NCBI GenBank assembly: GCA_964036665.1
Contig: OZ038526.1
Coordinates: 14,322,001-14,386,000 of the forward strand
Direction: 5' to 3'
Length of the DNA: 64,000 nucleotides
Source of the DNA: Gordius sp. MW1
Taxonomy: Eukaryota; Nematomorpha; Gordioida; Gordea; Gordiidae
The notes beneath the pieces were generated by a model that was given only the letters and a program-made list of their open reading frames with translations, was not told the DNA's origin and did not search any database. Positions 35,861 through 51,000 of this stretch are shown piece after piece (position 1 is the stretch's first letter; the number at the start of each line of letters is the position of its first letter). A program made the translations under genes and the position numbers.

Positions 35861-36469
35861 CTCAAAAATCTTTATTTCTCTCAATCTAAAACTTCGCCTC
35901 GTGATAAAATTCTTATCGAGATTCTAACAAAGACATAATGCTAAGAATATTTACTGACTTTTAAAGATTTTTTCAGATTTCTTTCGAAAGAATATGAAAA
36001 ATAATATTTTTTTCGACCTCAAAATTTTTTCAATTTATTCGTTCAACCATATCGCTCCCATCATAATGCTAAGAATATTTACTGACTTTTAAAGATTTTT
36101 TCATATTCCTTTCGAAAGAATATGAAAAATAATATTTTTTTCGACCTCAAAATTTTTTCAATTTATTCGTTCAACCATATCGCCCCCATGAAAGGTTTCG
36201 ATATAACAGGTGAATTTTGTAAAAAAAAAAATTTTGATCAGTCATCAAAAATTATTAACTTTAAATCACGATCGCATAGAGCTTGTTTCACAAAAACTAG
36301 AGACACGCTTAGAAAGCGATATTGAAGCAATCTAAACGCAACACGAAAATCTTTATTTCTCTCAATCTAAAACTTCGCCTCGTGATAAAATTCTTATCGA
36401 GATTCTAACAAAGACATAATGCTAAGAATATTTACTGACTTTTAAAGATTTTTTCAGATTTCTTTCGAA

Positions 36470-39320
36470 AGAATATGAAAAATAATATTTTTTTCGACCT
36501 CAAAATTTTTTCAATTTATTCGTTCAACCATATCGCTCCCATCATAATGCTAAGAATATTTACTCACTTTAAAAGATTTTTTCATTCCCCTTTCTAAAGA
36601 ATATGAAAAATAATATTTTAACGACCTCAAAATTTTTTCAATTTTTTCGTTTATCGGACCCATGAAAGTTTTCGATATCAGAGGTGAATTCCGTAAAAAA
36701 AATTTTTTTGATCAGTCATCAAAAATTATTAACTTTAAATCACGATCGCACAGAGCTTGTTTCACAAAAACTAGAGACACGCTTAGAAAGCGATATTGAA
36801 ACAATCTAAACGCTACTTGAAAATCGTAATTTCCCTCAATCTAAAACTTCCCCTCGTGCAAAAATTTTTATCGAGATTCTAACAAGGACATAATGCTAAG
36901 AATATTTACTGAATTTTAAAGATTTTTTCAGATTCCTTTTGAAAGAATATGAGAAATAATATTTTTTTCGACCTCAAAATTTTTTCAATTTATTTGTTCA
37001 ACCATATCGCCCCCATGAAAGTTTTCGATATCAGAGGTGGATTCCGTAAAAAAAAAATTTTGATCAGTCATCAAAAATTATTAACTTTAAATCACGATCG
37101 CATAGAGCTTGTTTCACAAAAACAATAGATCGCCCCCATGAAAGGTTTCGATATAAGAGGTGAATTTTGTAAAAAAAAAAATTTGATCAGTCATCAAAAA
37201 TTATTAACTTTAAATCACGATCGCATAGAGCTTGTTTCACAAAAACTAGAGACACGCTTAGAAAGCGATATTGAAGCAATCTAAACGCAACACGAAAATC
37301 TTTATTTCTCTCAATCTAAAACTTCGCCTCGTGATAAAATTCTTATCGAGATTCTAACAAAGACATAATGCTAAGAATATTACTGACTTTTAAAGATTTT
37401 TTCAGATTTCTTTCGAAAGAATATGAAAAATAATATTTTTTTCGACCTCAAAATTTTTTCAATTTATTCGTTCAACCATATCGCTCCCATCATAATGCTA
37501 AGAATATTTACTCACTTTAAAAGATTTTTTCATTCCCCTTTCTAAAGAATATGAAAAATAATATTTTAACGACCTCAAAATTTTTTCAATTTTTTCGTTT
37601 ATCGGACCCATGAAAGTTTTCGATATCAGAGGTGAATTCCGTAAAAAAAATTTTTTTGATCAGTCATCAAAAATTATTAACTTTAAATCACGATCGCACA
37701 GAGCTTGTTTCACAAAAACTAGAGACACGCTTAGAAAGCGATATTGAAACAATCTAAACGCTACATGAAAATCGTAATTTCCCTCAATCTAAAACTTCCC
37801 CTCGTGCAAAAATTTTTATCGAGATTCTAACAAGGACATAATGCTAAGAATATTTACTGAATTTTAAAGATTTTTTCAGATTCCTTTTGAAAGAATATGA
37901 GAAATAATATTTTTTTCGACCTCAAAATTTTTTCAATTTATTCGTTCAACCATATCGCCCCCATGAAAGTTTTCGATATCAGAGGTGGATTCCGTAAAAA
38001 AAAAATTTTGATCAGTCATCAAAAATTATTAACTTTAAATCACGATCGCATAGAGCTTGTTTCACAAAAACAATAGATCGCCCACATGAAAGTTTTCGAT
38101 ATCAGAGGTGAATTCCGTAAAAAAAATTTTTTTGATCAGTCATCAAAAATTATTAACTTTAAATCACGATCGCACAGAGCTTGTTTCACAAAAACTAGAG
38201 ACACGCTTAGAAAGCGATATTGAAACAATCTAAACGCTACTTGAAAATCGTAATTTCCCTCAATCTAAAACTTCGCCTCGTGATAAAATTCTTATCGAGA
38301 TTCTAACAAAGACATAATGCTAAGAATATTTACTGACTTTTAAAGATTTTTTCAGATTTCTTTCGAAAGAATATGAAAAATAATATTTTTTTCGACCTCA
38401 AAATTTTTTCAATTTATTCGTTCAACCATATCGCTCCCATCATAATGCTAAGAATATTTACACACTTTAAAAGATTTTTTCATTCCCCTTTCTAAAGAAT
38501 ATGAAAAATAATATTTTAACGACCTCAAAATTTTTTCAATTTTTTCGTTTATCGGACCCATGAAAGTTTTCGATATCAGAGGTGAATTCCGTAAAAAAAA
38601 TTTTTTTGATCAGTCATCAAAAATTATTAACTTTAAATCACGATCGCACAGAGCTTGTTTCACAAAAACTAGAGACACGCTTAGAAAGCGATATTGAAAC
38701 AATCAAAACGCTACTTGAAAATCGTAATTTCCCTCAATCTAAAACTTCCCCTCGTGCAAACATTTTTATCGAGATTCTAACAAGGACATAATGCTAAGAA
38801 TATTTACTGAATTTTAAAGATTTTTTCAGATTCCTTTTGAAAGAATATGAGAAATAATATTTTTTTCGACCTCAAAATTTTTTCAATTTATTCGTTCAAC
38901 CATATCGCCCCCATGAAAGTTTTCGATATCAGAGGTGGATTCCGTAAAAAAAAAATTTTGATCAGTCATCAAAAATTATTAACTTTAAATCACGATCGCA
39001 TAGAGCTTGTTTCACAAAAACAATAGATCGCCCCCATGAAAGGTTTCGATATAAGAGGTGAATTTTGTAAAAAAAAAAATTTGATCAGTCATCAAAAATT
39101 ATTAACTTTAAATCACGATCGCATAGAGCTTGTTTCACAAAAATTAGAGACACGCTTAGAAAGCGATATTGAAACAATCTAAACGCAACTCGAAAATCGT
39201 AATTTCCCTCAATCTAAAACTTCCCCTCGTGCAAAAATTCTTATCGAGATTCTAACAAGGACACAATGCTAAGAATATTTACTGACTTTTAAAGATTTTT
39301 TCAGATTCCTTTCGAAAGAA
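36470..39320 (+). repeat. ~949-bp higher-order repeat, first cluster
   Basis: The joint CTCCCATCATAATGC falls at 36,541, 37,490 and 38,440, spacing 949-950 bp. Each unit has a truncated monomer, a TTATCGGACCC monomer and an ATGAGAAATAATA long-form monomer. The third unit has lost or exchanged part of the long form (CGCCCACATG near 38,080). The same cluster recurs at about 48.2-51.0 kb. Confidence 0.88.
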
Positions 39321-40960
39321 TATGAAAAATAATATTTTTTTCGACCTCAAAATTTTTTCAATTTATTCGTTCAACCATATCGCCCCCATGAAAGTTTTCG
39401 ATATCAGAGGTGAATTCGGTAAAAAAAATTTTTTTGATCAGTCATCAAAAATTATTAACTTTAAATCACGATAGCATAGAGCTTGTTTCACAAAAATTAG
39501 AGACACGCTTAGAAAGCGATATTGAAACAATCTAAACGCAACTCTAAAATTTTAATTTCTCTCAATTTAAAACTTCCCCTCGTGCAAAAATTCTTATCGA
39601 GATTCTAACAAGGACATAATGCTAAGAATATTTACTGACTTTTAAAGATTTTTTCAGATTCCTTTCGAAAGAATATGAAAAATAATATTTTTTTCGACGT
39701 CAAAATTTTTTCAATTTATTCGTTCAACCATATCGCCCCCATGAAAGGTTTCGATATAAGAGGTTAATTTTGTAAAAAAAAAAAATTTGATCAGTCATCA
39801 AAAATTATTAACTGTAAATCACGATAGCATAGAGCTTGTTTCACAAAAACTAGAGACATGCTTAGAAAGCGATATTGAAACTATCTAAACGCAACAAGAA
39901 AATCGTAATTTCCCTCAATCTAAAACTTTACCTCGTGTAAAAATTCTTATCGAGATTCTAACAAGGACATAATGCTAAGAATATTTACTGACTTTTAAAG
40001 ATTTTTTCAGATTCCTTTCGAAAGAATATGAAAAATAATATTTTTTTCGACGTCAAAATTTTTTCAATGTATTCGTTCAACCATATCGCCCCCATCCATG
40101 AAAGGTTTCGATATAAGAGGTTAATTTTGTAAAAAAAAAAATTTTGATCAGTCATCAAAAATTATTAACTTTAAATCACGATAGCATATAGCTTGTTTCA
40201 CAAAAACTAGAGACACGCTTAGAAAGCGATATTGAAACTATCTAAACGCAACAAGAAAATCGTAATTTCCCTCAATCTAAAACTTCACCTCGTGTAAAAA
40301 TTCTTATCGAGATTCTAACAAGGACATAATGCTAAGAATATTTACTGACTTTTAAAGATTTTTTCAGATTCCTTTCGAAAGAATATGAAAAATAATATTT
40401 TTTTCGACGTCAAAATTTTTTCAATGTATTCGTTCAACCATATCGCCCCCATCCATGAAAGGTTTCGATATAAGAGGTTAATTTTGTAAAAAAAAAAATT
40501 TTGATCAGTCATCAAAAATTATTAACTTTAAATCACGATAGCATAGAGCTTGTTTCACAAAAACTAGAGACACGCTTAGAAAGCGATATTGAAACTATCT
40601 AAACGCAACAAGAAAATCGTAATTTCCCTCAATCTAAAACTTCACCTCGTGTAAAAATTCTTATCGAGATTCTAACAAGGACATAATGCTAAGAATATTT
40701 ACTGACTTTAAAAGATTTTTTCAGATTCCTTTCGAAAGAATATGAAAAATAATATTTTTTTCGACCTCAAAATTTTTTCAATTTATTCGTTCCACCATAT
40801 CGCCCCCATGAAAGGTTTCGATATAAGAGGTGAATTTTATAAAAAAAAAAAATTTGATCAGTCATCAAAAATTATAACTTTAAATCACGATCGCATAGAG
40901 CTTGTTTCACAAAAATTAGAGACACGCTTAGAAAGCGATATTGAAACAATCTAAACGCAA
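38600..40960 (+). repeat. Segmental duplication, copy 2 (offset 5,099 bp)
   Basis: Counterpart of 33,500-35,860. The interval between them (about 35,870-38,600) holds the ~949-bp units. Minor differences include GGACATAATG versus GGACACAATG near 39,264. Confidence 0.88.
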
Positions 40961-42640
40961 CTCAAAAATCGTAATTTCCCTCAATCTAAAACTTCCCCTC
41001 GTGCAAAAATTCTTATCGAGATTCTAACAAGGACATAATGCTAAGAATATTTACTGACTTTTAAAGATATTTTCAGATTCCTTTCGAAAGAATATGATAA
41101 ATAATATTTTTTTCGACGTCAAAATTTTTTCAATTTATTCGTTCAACCATATCGCCCCCATGAAAGGTTTCGATATAAGAGGTTAATTTTGTAAAAAAAA
41201 AAATTTTGATCAGTCATCAAAAATTATTAACTTTAAATCACGATAGCATAGAGCTTGTTTCACAAAAACTAAAGATTTTTTCAGATTCCTTTCGAAAGAA
41301 TATGAAAAATAATATTTTTTTCGAAGTCAAAATTTTTTCAATTTATTCGTTCAACCATATCGCCCCCATGAAAGTTTTCGATATCAGAGGTAAATTCCAT
41401 AAAAAATTTTTTTTTTGATCAGTCATTAAAAATTATTAACTTTAAATCACGATAGCATAGAGTTTGTTTCACAAAAACTAGAGACACGCTTAGAAAGCGA
41501 TATTGAAACTATCTAAACGCAACAAGAAAATCGTAATTTCCCTCACTCTAAAACTTCACCTCGTTTAAAAATTCTTATCGAGATTCTAACAAGGACATAA
41601 TGCTAAGAATATTTACTGACTTTTAAAGATTTTTTCAGATTCCTTTCGAAAGAATATGAAAAATTATATTTTTTTCGACCTCAAAATTTTTTCAATTTAT
41701 TCGTTCAACCATATCGCCCCCATGAAAGTTTTCGATATCAGAGGTGAATTCCGTAAAAAAAAAATTTTGATCAGTCATCAAAAATTATTAACTTTAATCA
41801 CGATCGCATAGAGCTTGTTTCACAAAAACAATAGATCGCCCCCATGAAAGGTTTCGATATAAGAGGTGAATTTTGTTAAAAAAAAAATTTTGATCAGTCA
41901 TCAAAAATTATTAACTTTAAATCACGATCGCATAGAGCAGAGACACGCTTAGAAAGCGATATTGAAACAATCTAAACGCAACTCTAAAATTTTAATTTCT
42001 CTCAATCTAAAACTTCCCCTCGTGCAAAAATTCTTATCGAGATTCTAACAAGGACATAATGTTAAGAATATTTACTGACTTTTAAAGATTTTTTCAGATT
42101 CCTTTCGAAAGAATATGAAAAATAATATTTTTTTCGACCTCAAAATTTTTTCAATATTCGTTCAACCATATCGCCCCCATGAAGGTTTCGATATAAGAGG
42201 TGAATTTTGTAAAAAAAAAAATTTTGATCAGTCATCAAAAATTATTAACTTTAAATCACGATCGCATAGAGCTTGTTTCACAAAAATTAGAGACACGCTT
42301 AGAAAGTGATATTGAAACAATCTAAACGCAACTCGAATCGTAATTTCCCTCAATGTAAAACTTCCCCTCGTGAAAAAATTCTTATCGAGATTCTAACAAG
42401 GACATAATGCTAAGAATATTTACTGACTTTTAAAGATTTTTTCAAATTCCTTTCGAAAGAATATGAAAAATAATATTTTTTTCGACCTCAAAATTTTTTC
42501 AATTTATTCGTTCAACCATATCGCCCCCATGAAAGTTTTCGATATCAGAGGTGAATTCCGTAAAAAAAATTTTTTTGATCAGTCATCAAAAATTATTAAC
42601 TTTAAATCACGATCGCATAGAGCTTGTTTCACAAAAACTA
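39500..42640 (+). repeat. 3,141-bp tandem duplication, copy 1
   Basis: Positions in about 39,500-42,510 match positions 3,141 bp downstream almost perfectly, for example the private changes ATGATAAATAATA, TTCGAAGTCAAAA, GGTAAATTCCATAAAA, GAGTTTGTTTC, ATGAAAAATTATA and GAAAGTGATATTG. Upstream of about 39,490 (AAATTAG versus AACTAG) and past about 42,510 (CGTTCAACC versus CGCTCAACC) the two diverge. This makes it an adjacent tandem duplication. Confidence 0.92.
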
Positions 42641-45600
42641 GAGACACGCTTAGAAAGCGATATTGAAACAATCTAAACGCAACTCTAAAATTTTAATTTC
42701 TCTCAATTTAAAACTTCCCCTCGTGCAAAAATTCTTATCGAGATTCTAACAAGGACATAATGCTAAGAATATTTACTGACTTTTAAAGATTTTTTCAGAT
42801 TCCTTTCGAAAGAATATGAAAAATAATATTTTTTTCGACGTCAAAATTTTTTCAATTTATTCGTTCAACCATATCGCCCCCATGAAAGGTTTCGATATAA
42901 GAGGTTAATTTTGTAAAAAAAAAAAATTTGATCAGTCATCAAAAATTATTAACTGTAAATCACGATAGCATAGAGCTTGTTTCACAAAAACTAGAGACAT
43001 GCTTAGAAAGCGATATTGAAACTATCTAAACGCAACAAGAAAATCGTAATTTCCCTCAATCTAAAACTTTACCTCGTGTAAAAATTCTTATCGAGATTCT
43101 AACAAGGACATAATGCTAAGAATATTTACTGACTTTTAAAGATTTTTTCAGATTCCTTTCGAAAGAATATGAAAAATAATATTTTTTTCGACGTCAAAAT
43201 TTTTTCAATGTATTCGTTCAACCATATCGCCCCCATCCATGAAAGGTTTCGATATAAGAGGTTAATTTTGTAAAAAAAAAAATTTTGATCAGTCATCAAA
43301 AATTATTAACTTTAAATCACGATAGCATATAGCTTGTTTCACAAAAACTAGAGACACGCTTAGAAAGCGATATTGAAACTATCTAAACGCAACAAGAAAA
43401 TCGTAATTTCCCTCAATCTAAAACTTCACCTCGTGTAAAAATTCTTATCGAGATTCTAACAAGGACATAATGCTAAGAATATTTACTGACTTTTAAAGAT
43501 TTTTTCAGATTCCTTTCGAAAGAATATGAAAAATAATATTTTTTTCGACGTCAAAATTTTTTCAATGTATTCGTTCAACCATATCGCCCCCATCCATGAA
43601 AGGTTTCGATATAAGAGGTTAATTTTGTAAAAAAAAAAATTTTGATCAGTCATCAAAAATTATTAACTTTAAATCACGATAGCATAGAGCTTGTTTCACA
43701 AAAACTAGAGACACGCTTAGAAAGCGATATTGAAACTATCTAAACGCAACAAGAAAATCGTAATTTCCCTCAATCTAAAACTTCACCTCGTGTAAAAATT
43801 CTTATCGAGATTCTAACAAGGACATAATGCTAAGAATATTTACTGACTTTAAAAGATTTTTTCAGATTCCTTTCGAAAGAATATGAAAAATAATATTTTT
43901 TTCGACCTCAAAATTTTTTCAATTTATTCGTTCCACCATATCGCCCCCATGAAAGGTTTCGATATAAGAGGTGAATTTTATAAAAAAAAAAAATTTGATC
44001 AGTCATCAAAAATTATAACTTTAAATCACGATCGCATAGAGCTTGTTTCACAAAAATTAGAGACACGCTTAGAAAGCGATATTGAAACAATCTAAACGCA
44101 ACTCAAAAATCGTAATTTCCCTCAATCTAAAACTTCCCCTCGTGCAAAAATTCTTATCGAGATTCTAACAAGGACATAATGCTAAGAATATTTACTGACT
44201 TTTAAAGATATTTTCAGATTCCTTTCGAAAGAATATGATAAATAATATTTTTTTCGACGTCAAAATTTTTTCAATTTATTCGTTCAACCATATCGCCCCC
44301 ATGAAAGGTTTCGATATAAGAGGTTAATTTTGTAAAAAAAAAAATTTTGATCAGTCATCAAAAATTATTAACTTTAAATCACGATAGCATAGAGCTTGTT
44401 TCACAAAAACTAAAGATTTTTTCAGATTCCTTTCGAAAGAATATGAAAAATAATATTTTTTTCGAAGTCAAAATTTTTTCAATTTATTCGTTCAACCATA
44501 TCGCCCCCATGAAAGTTTTCGATATCAGAGGTAAATTCCATAAAAAATTTTTTTTTTGATCAGTCATTAAAAATTATTAACTTTAAATCACGATAGCATA
44601 GAGTTTGTTTCACAAAAACTAGAGACACGCTTAGAAAGCGATATTGAAACTATCTAAACGCAACAAGAAAATCGTAATTTCCCTCACTCTAAAACTTCAC
44701 CTCGTTTAAAAATTCTTATCGAGATTCTAACAAGGACATAATGCTAAGAATATTTACTGACTTTTAAAGATTTTTTCAGATTCCTTTCGAAAGAATATGA
44801 AAAATTATATTTTTTTCGACCTCAAAATTTTTTCAATTTATTCGTTCAACCATATCGCCCCCATGAAAGTTTTCGATATCAGAGGTGAATTCCGTAAAAA
44901 AAAAATTTTGATCAGTCATCAAAAATTATTAACTTTAATCACGATCGCATAGAGCTTGTTTCACAAAAACAATAGATCGCCCCCATGAAAGGTTTCGATA
45001 TAAGAGGTGAATTTTGTTAAAAAAAAAATTTTGATCAGTCATCAAAAATTATTAACTTTAAATCACGATCGCATAGAGCAGAGACACGCTTAGAAAGCGA
45101 TATTGAAACAATCTAAACGCAACTCTAAAATTTTAATTTCTCTCAATCTAAAACTTCCCCTCGTGCAAAAATTCTTATCGAGATTCTAACAAGGACATAA
45201 TGTTAAGAATATTTACTGACTTTTAAAGATTTTTTCAGATTCCTTTCGAAAGAATATGAAAAATAATATTTTTTTCGACCTCAAAATTTTTTCAATATTC
45301 GTTCAACCATATCGCCCCCATGAAGGTTTCGATATAAGAGGTGAATTTTGTAAAAAAAAAAATTTTGATCAGTCATCAAAAATTATTAACTTTAAATCAC
45401 GATCGCATAGAGCTTGTTTCACAAAAATTAGAGACACGCTTAGAAAGTGATATTGAAACAATCTAAACGCAACTCGAATCGTAATTTCCCTCAATGTAAA
45501 ACTTCCCCTCGTGAAAAAATTCTTATCGAGATTCTAACAAGGACATAATGCTAAGAATATTTACTGACTTTTAAAGATTTTTTCAAATTCCTTTCGAAAG

Positions 45601-45650
45601 AATATGAAAAATAATATTTTTTTCGACCTCAAAATTTTTTCAATTTATTC
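42641..45650 (+). repeat. 3,141-bp tandem duplication, copy 2
   Basis: Second copy, immediately downstream of the first. A third, less similar version lies at about 51,220-54,230 (offset 8,581 bp). It lacks several of the private changes (for example CGACCTCAAAA in place of CGAAGTCAAAA), so it branched before this local duplication. Confidence 0.92.
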
Positions 45651-48189
45651 GCTCAACCATATCGCCCCCATGAAAGTTTTCGATATCAGAGGTGAATTCC
45701 GTAAAAAAATTTTTTTTGATCAGTCATCAAAAATTATTAACTTTAAATCACGATAGCATAGAGCTTGTTTCACAAAAATTAGAGACACGCTTAGAAAGCG
45801 ATATTGAAACAATCTAAACGCAACTCTAAAATTTTAATTTCTCTCAATCTAAAACTTCCCCTCGTGCAAAAATTCTTATCGAGATTCTAACAAGGACTTA
45901 ATGCTAAGAATATTTACTGACTTTTAAAGATTTTTTCAGATTCCTTTCGAAAGAATATGAAAAATAATTTTTTTTCCTCAAAATTTTTTCAATTTATTCG
46001 TTCAACCATATCGCCCCCATGAAAGGTTTCGATATAAGAGGTGAATTTTGTAAAAAAAAAAATTTTGATCAGTCATCAAAAATTATTAACTTTAAATCAC
46101 GATCGCATAGAGCTTGTTTCACAAAAATTAGAGACACGCTTAGAAAGCGATATTGAAACAATCTAAACGCAACTCGAAAATCGTAATTTCCCTCAATCTA
46201 AAACTTCCCCTCGTGCAAAAATTCTTATCGAGATTCTAACAAGGACATAATGCTAAGAATATTTACTGACTTTTAAAGATTTTTTCAGATTCCTTTCGAA
46301 AGAATATGAAAAATAATATTTTTTTCGACCTCAAAATTTTTTCAATTTATTCGTTCAACCATATCGCCCCCATGAAAGTTTTCGATATCAGAGGTGAATT
46401 CCGTAAAAAATTTTTTTTTGATCAGTCATCAAAAATTATTAACTTTAAATCACGATAGCATAGAGCTTGTTTCACAAAAATTAGAGACACGCTTAGAAAG
46501 CGATATTGAAACAATCTAAACGCAACTCTAAAATTTTAATTTCTCTCAATCTAAAACTTCCCCTCGTGCAAAAATTCTTATCGAGATTCTAACAAGGACA
46601 TAATGCTAAGAATATTTACTGACTTTTAAAGATTTTTTCAGATTCCTTTCGAAAGAATATGAAAAATAATATTTTTTTCGACCTCAAAATTTTTTCAATT
46701 TATTCGTTCAACCATATCGCCCCCATGAAAGTTTTCGATATCAGAGGTGGATTCCGTAAAAAAAAAATTTTGATCAGTCATCAAAAATTATTAACTTTAA
46801 ATCACGATCGCATAGAGCTTGTTTCACAAAAATTAGAGACACGCTTAGAAAGCGATATTGAAACAATCTAAACGCAGCTCTAAAATTTTAATTTCTCTCA
46901 ATCTAAAACTTCCCCTCGTGCAAAAATTCTTATCGAGATTCTAACAAGGACATAATGCTAAGAATATTTACTGACTTTTTAAGATTTTTTCAGATTCCTT
47001 TCGAAAGAATATGAAAAATGATATTTTTTTCGACCTCAAAATTTTTTCAATTTATTCGTTCAACCATATCGCCCCCATGAAAGTTTTCGATATCAGAGGT
47101 GAATTCCGTAAAAAAAAATTTTTTGATCAGTCATCAAAAATTATTAACTTTAAATCACGATCGCATAGAGCTTGTTTCACAAAAACTAGAGACACGCTTA
47201 GAAAGCGATATTGAAACAATCTAAACGCAACACGAAAATCTTTATTTCTCTCAATCTAAAACTTCGCCTCGTGATAAAATTCTTATCGAGATTCTAACAA
47301 AGACATAATGCTAAGAATATTTACTGACTTTTAAAGATTTTTTCAGATTTCTTTCGAAAGAATATGAAAAATAATATTTTTTTCGACCTCAAAATTTTTT
47401 CAATTTATTCGTTCAACCATATCGCTCCCATCATAATGCTAAGAATATTTACTGACTTTTAAAGATTTTTTCATATTCCTTTCGAAAGAATATGAAAAAT
47501 AATATTTTTTTCGACCTCAAAATGTTTTCAATTTATTCATTCAACCATATCGCCCCCATGAAAGGTTTCGATACAAGAGGTGAATTTTGTAAAAAAAAAT
47601 TTTGATCAGTCATCAAAAATTAATAACTTTTAAATCACGATCGCATAGAGCTTGTTTCACAAAAACTAGAGACACGCTTAGAAAGCGATATTGAAACAAT
47701 CTAAACGCAACTCTAAAATTTTAATTTCTCTCAATCTAAAACTTCCCCTCGTGCAAAAATTCATATCGAGATTCTAACAAGGACATAATGCTAAGAATAT
47801 TTACTGACTTTTAAAGATTTTTTCAGATTTCTTTCGAAAGAATATGAAAAAAATATTTTTTTCGACCTCAAAATTTTTTCAATTTATTCGTTCAACCATA
47901 TCGCCCCCATGAAAGGTTTCGATATAAGAGGTGAATTTTGTAAAAAAAAAAAATTTTGATCAGTCATTAAAAATTATTAACTTTAAATCACGATCGCATA
48001 GAGCTTGTTTCACAAAAACTAGAGACACGCTTAGAAAGCGATATTGAAACAATCTAAACGCAACACGAAAATCTTTATTTCTCTCAATCTAAAACTTCGC
48101 CTCGTGATAAAATTCTTATCGAGATTCTAACAAAGACATAATGCTAAGAATATTTACTGACATTTAAAGATTTTTTCAGATTTCTTTCG

Positions 48190-51000
48190 AAAGAATATGA
48201 AAAATAATATTTTTTTCGACCTCAAAATTTTTTCAATTTATTCGTTCAACCATATCGCTCCCATCATAATGCTAAGAATATTTACTCACTTTAAAAGATT
48301 TTTTCCTTCCCCTTTCTAAAGAATATGAAAAATAATATTTTAACGACCTCAAAATTTTTTCAATTTTTTCGTTTATCGGACCCATGAAAGTTTTCGATAT
48401 CAGAGGTGAATTCCGTAAAAAAAATTTTTTTGATCAGTCATCAAAAATTATTAACTTTAAATCACGATCGCACAGAGCTTGTTTCACAAAAACTAGAGAC
48501 ACGCTTAGAAAGCGATATTGAAACAATCTAAACGCTACTTGAAAATCGTAATTTCCCTCAATCTAAAACTTCCCCTCGTGCAAAAATTTTTATCGAGATT
48601 CTAACAAGGACGTAATGCTAAGAATATTTACTGAATTTTAAAGATTTTTTCAGATTCCTTTTGAAAGAATATGAGAAATAATATTTTTTTCGACCTCAAA
48701 ATTTTTTCAATTTATTCGTTCAACCATATCGCCCCCATGAAAGTTTTCGATATCAGAGGTGGATTCCGTAAAAAAAAAATTTTGATCAGTCATCAAAAAT
48801 TATTAACTTTAAATCACGATCGCATAGAGCTTGTTTCACAAAAACAATAGATCGCCCCCATGAAAGGTTTCGATATAAGAGGTGAATTTTGTAAAAAAAA
48901 AAATTTGATCAGTCATCAAAAATTATTAACTTTAAATCACGATCGCATAGAGCTTGTTTCACAAAAACTAGAGACACGCTTAGAAAGCGATATTGAAGCA
49001 ATCTAAACGCAACACGAAAATCTTTATTTCTCTCAATCTAAAACTTCGCCTCGTGATAAAATTCTTATCGAGATTCTAACAAAGACATAATGCTAAGAAT
49101 ATTTACTGACTTTTAAAGATTTTTTCAGATTTCTTTCGAAAGAATATGAAAAATAATATTTTTTTCGACCTCAAAATTTTTTCAATTTATTCGTTCAACC
49201 ATATCGCTCCCATCATAATGCTAAGAATATTTACTCACTTTAAAAGATTTTTTCATTCCCCTTTCTAAAGAATATGAAAAATAATATTTTAACGACCTCA
49301 AAATTTTTTCAATTTTTTCGTTTATCGGACCCATGAAAGTTTTCGATATCAGAGGTGAATTCCGTAAAAAAAATTTTTTTGATCAGTCATCAAAAATTAT
49401 TAACTTTAAATCACGATCGCACAGAGCTTGTTTCACAAAAACTAGAGACACGCTTAGAAAGCGATATTGAAACAATCTAAACGCTACTTGAAAATCGTAA
49501 TTTCCCTCAATCTAAAACTTCCCCTCGTGCAAAAATTTTTATCGAGATTCTAACAAGGACATAATGCTAAGAATATTTACTGAATTTTAAAGATTTTTTC
49601 AGATTCCTTTTGAAAGAATATGAGAAATAATATTTTTTTCGACCTCAAAATTTTTTCAATTTATTCGTTCAACCATATCGCCCCCATGAAAGTTTTCGAT
49701 ATCAGAGGTGGATTCCGTAAAAAAAAAATTTTGATCAGTCATCAAAAATTATTAACTTTAAATCACGATCGCATAGAGCTTGTTTCACAAAAACAATAGA
49801 TCGCCCCCATGAAAGTTTTCGATATCAGAGGTGAATTCCGTAAAAAAAATTTTTTTGATCAGTCATCAAAAATTATTAACTTTAAATCACGATCGCACAG
49901 AGCTTGTTTCACAAAAACTAGAGACACGCTTAGAAAGCGATATTGAAACAATCTAAACGCTACTTGAAAATCGTAATTTCCCTCAATCTAAAACTTCGCC
50001 TCGTGATAAAATTCTTATCGAGATTCTAACAAAGACATAATGCTAAGAATATTTACTGACTTTTAAAGATTTTTTCAGATTTCTTTCGAAAGAATATGAA
50101 AAATAATATTTTTTTCGACCTCAAAATTTTTTCAATTTATTCGTTCAACCATATCGCTCCCATCATAATGCTAAGAATATTTACTCACTTTAAAAGATTT
50201 TTTCATTCCCCTTTCTAAAGAATATGAAAAATAATATTTTAACGACCTCAAAATTTTTTCAATTTTTTCGTTTATCGGACCCATGAAAGTTTTCGATATC
50301 AGAGGTTAATTCCGTAAAAAAAATTTTTTTGATCAGTCATCAAAAATTATTAACTTTAAATCACGATCGCACAGAGCTTGTTTCACAAAAACTAGAGACA
50401 CGCTTAGAAAGCGATATTGAAACAATCTAAACGCTACTTGAAAATCGTAATTTCCCTCAATCTAAAACTTCCCCTCGTGCAAAAATTTTTATCGAGATTC
50501 TAACAAGGACATAATGCTAAGAATATTTACTGAATTTTAAAGATTTTTTCAGATTCCTTTTGAAAGAATATGAGAAATAATATTTTTTTCGACCTCAAAA
50601 TTTTTTCAATTTATTCGTTCAACCATATCGCCCCCATGAAAGTTTTCGATATCAGAGGTGGATTCCGTAAAAAAAAATTTTGATCAGTCATCAAAAATTA
50701 TTAACTTTAAATCACGATCGCATAGAGCTTGTTTCACAAAAACAATAGATCGCCCCCATGAAAGGTTTCGATATAAGAGGTGAATTTTGTAAAAAAAAAA
50801 ATTTGATCAGTCATCAAAAATTATTAACTTTAAATCACGATCGCATAGAGCTTGTTTCACAAAAATTAGAGACACGCTTAGAAAGCGATATTGAAACAAT
50901 CTAAACGCAACTCGAAAATCGTAATTTCCCTCAATCTAAAACTTCCCCTCGTGCAAAAATTCTTATCGAGATTCTAACAAGGACATAATGCTAAGAATAT
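48190..51000 (+). repeat. ~949-bp higher-order repeat, second cluster
   Basis: Joints at 48,261, 49,210 and 50,160, each exactly 11,720 bp beyond those of the first cluster. The cluster therefore pre-existed and was copied as a block within a larger repeat covering about 36.35-41.0 and 48.07-52.7 kb. Confidence 0.88.
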
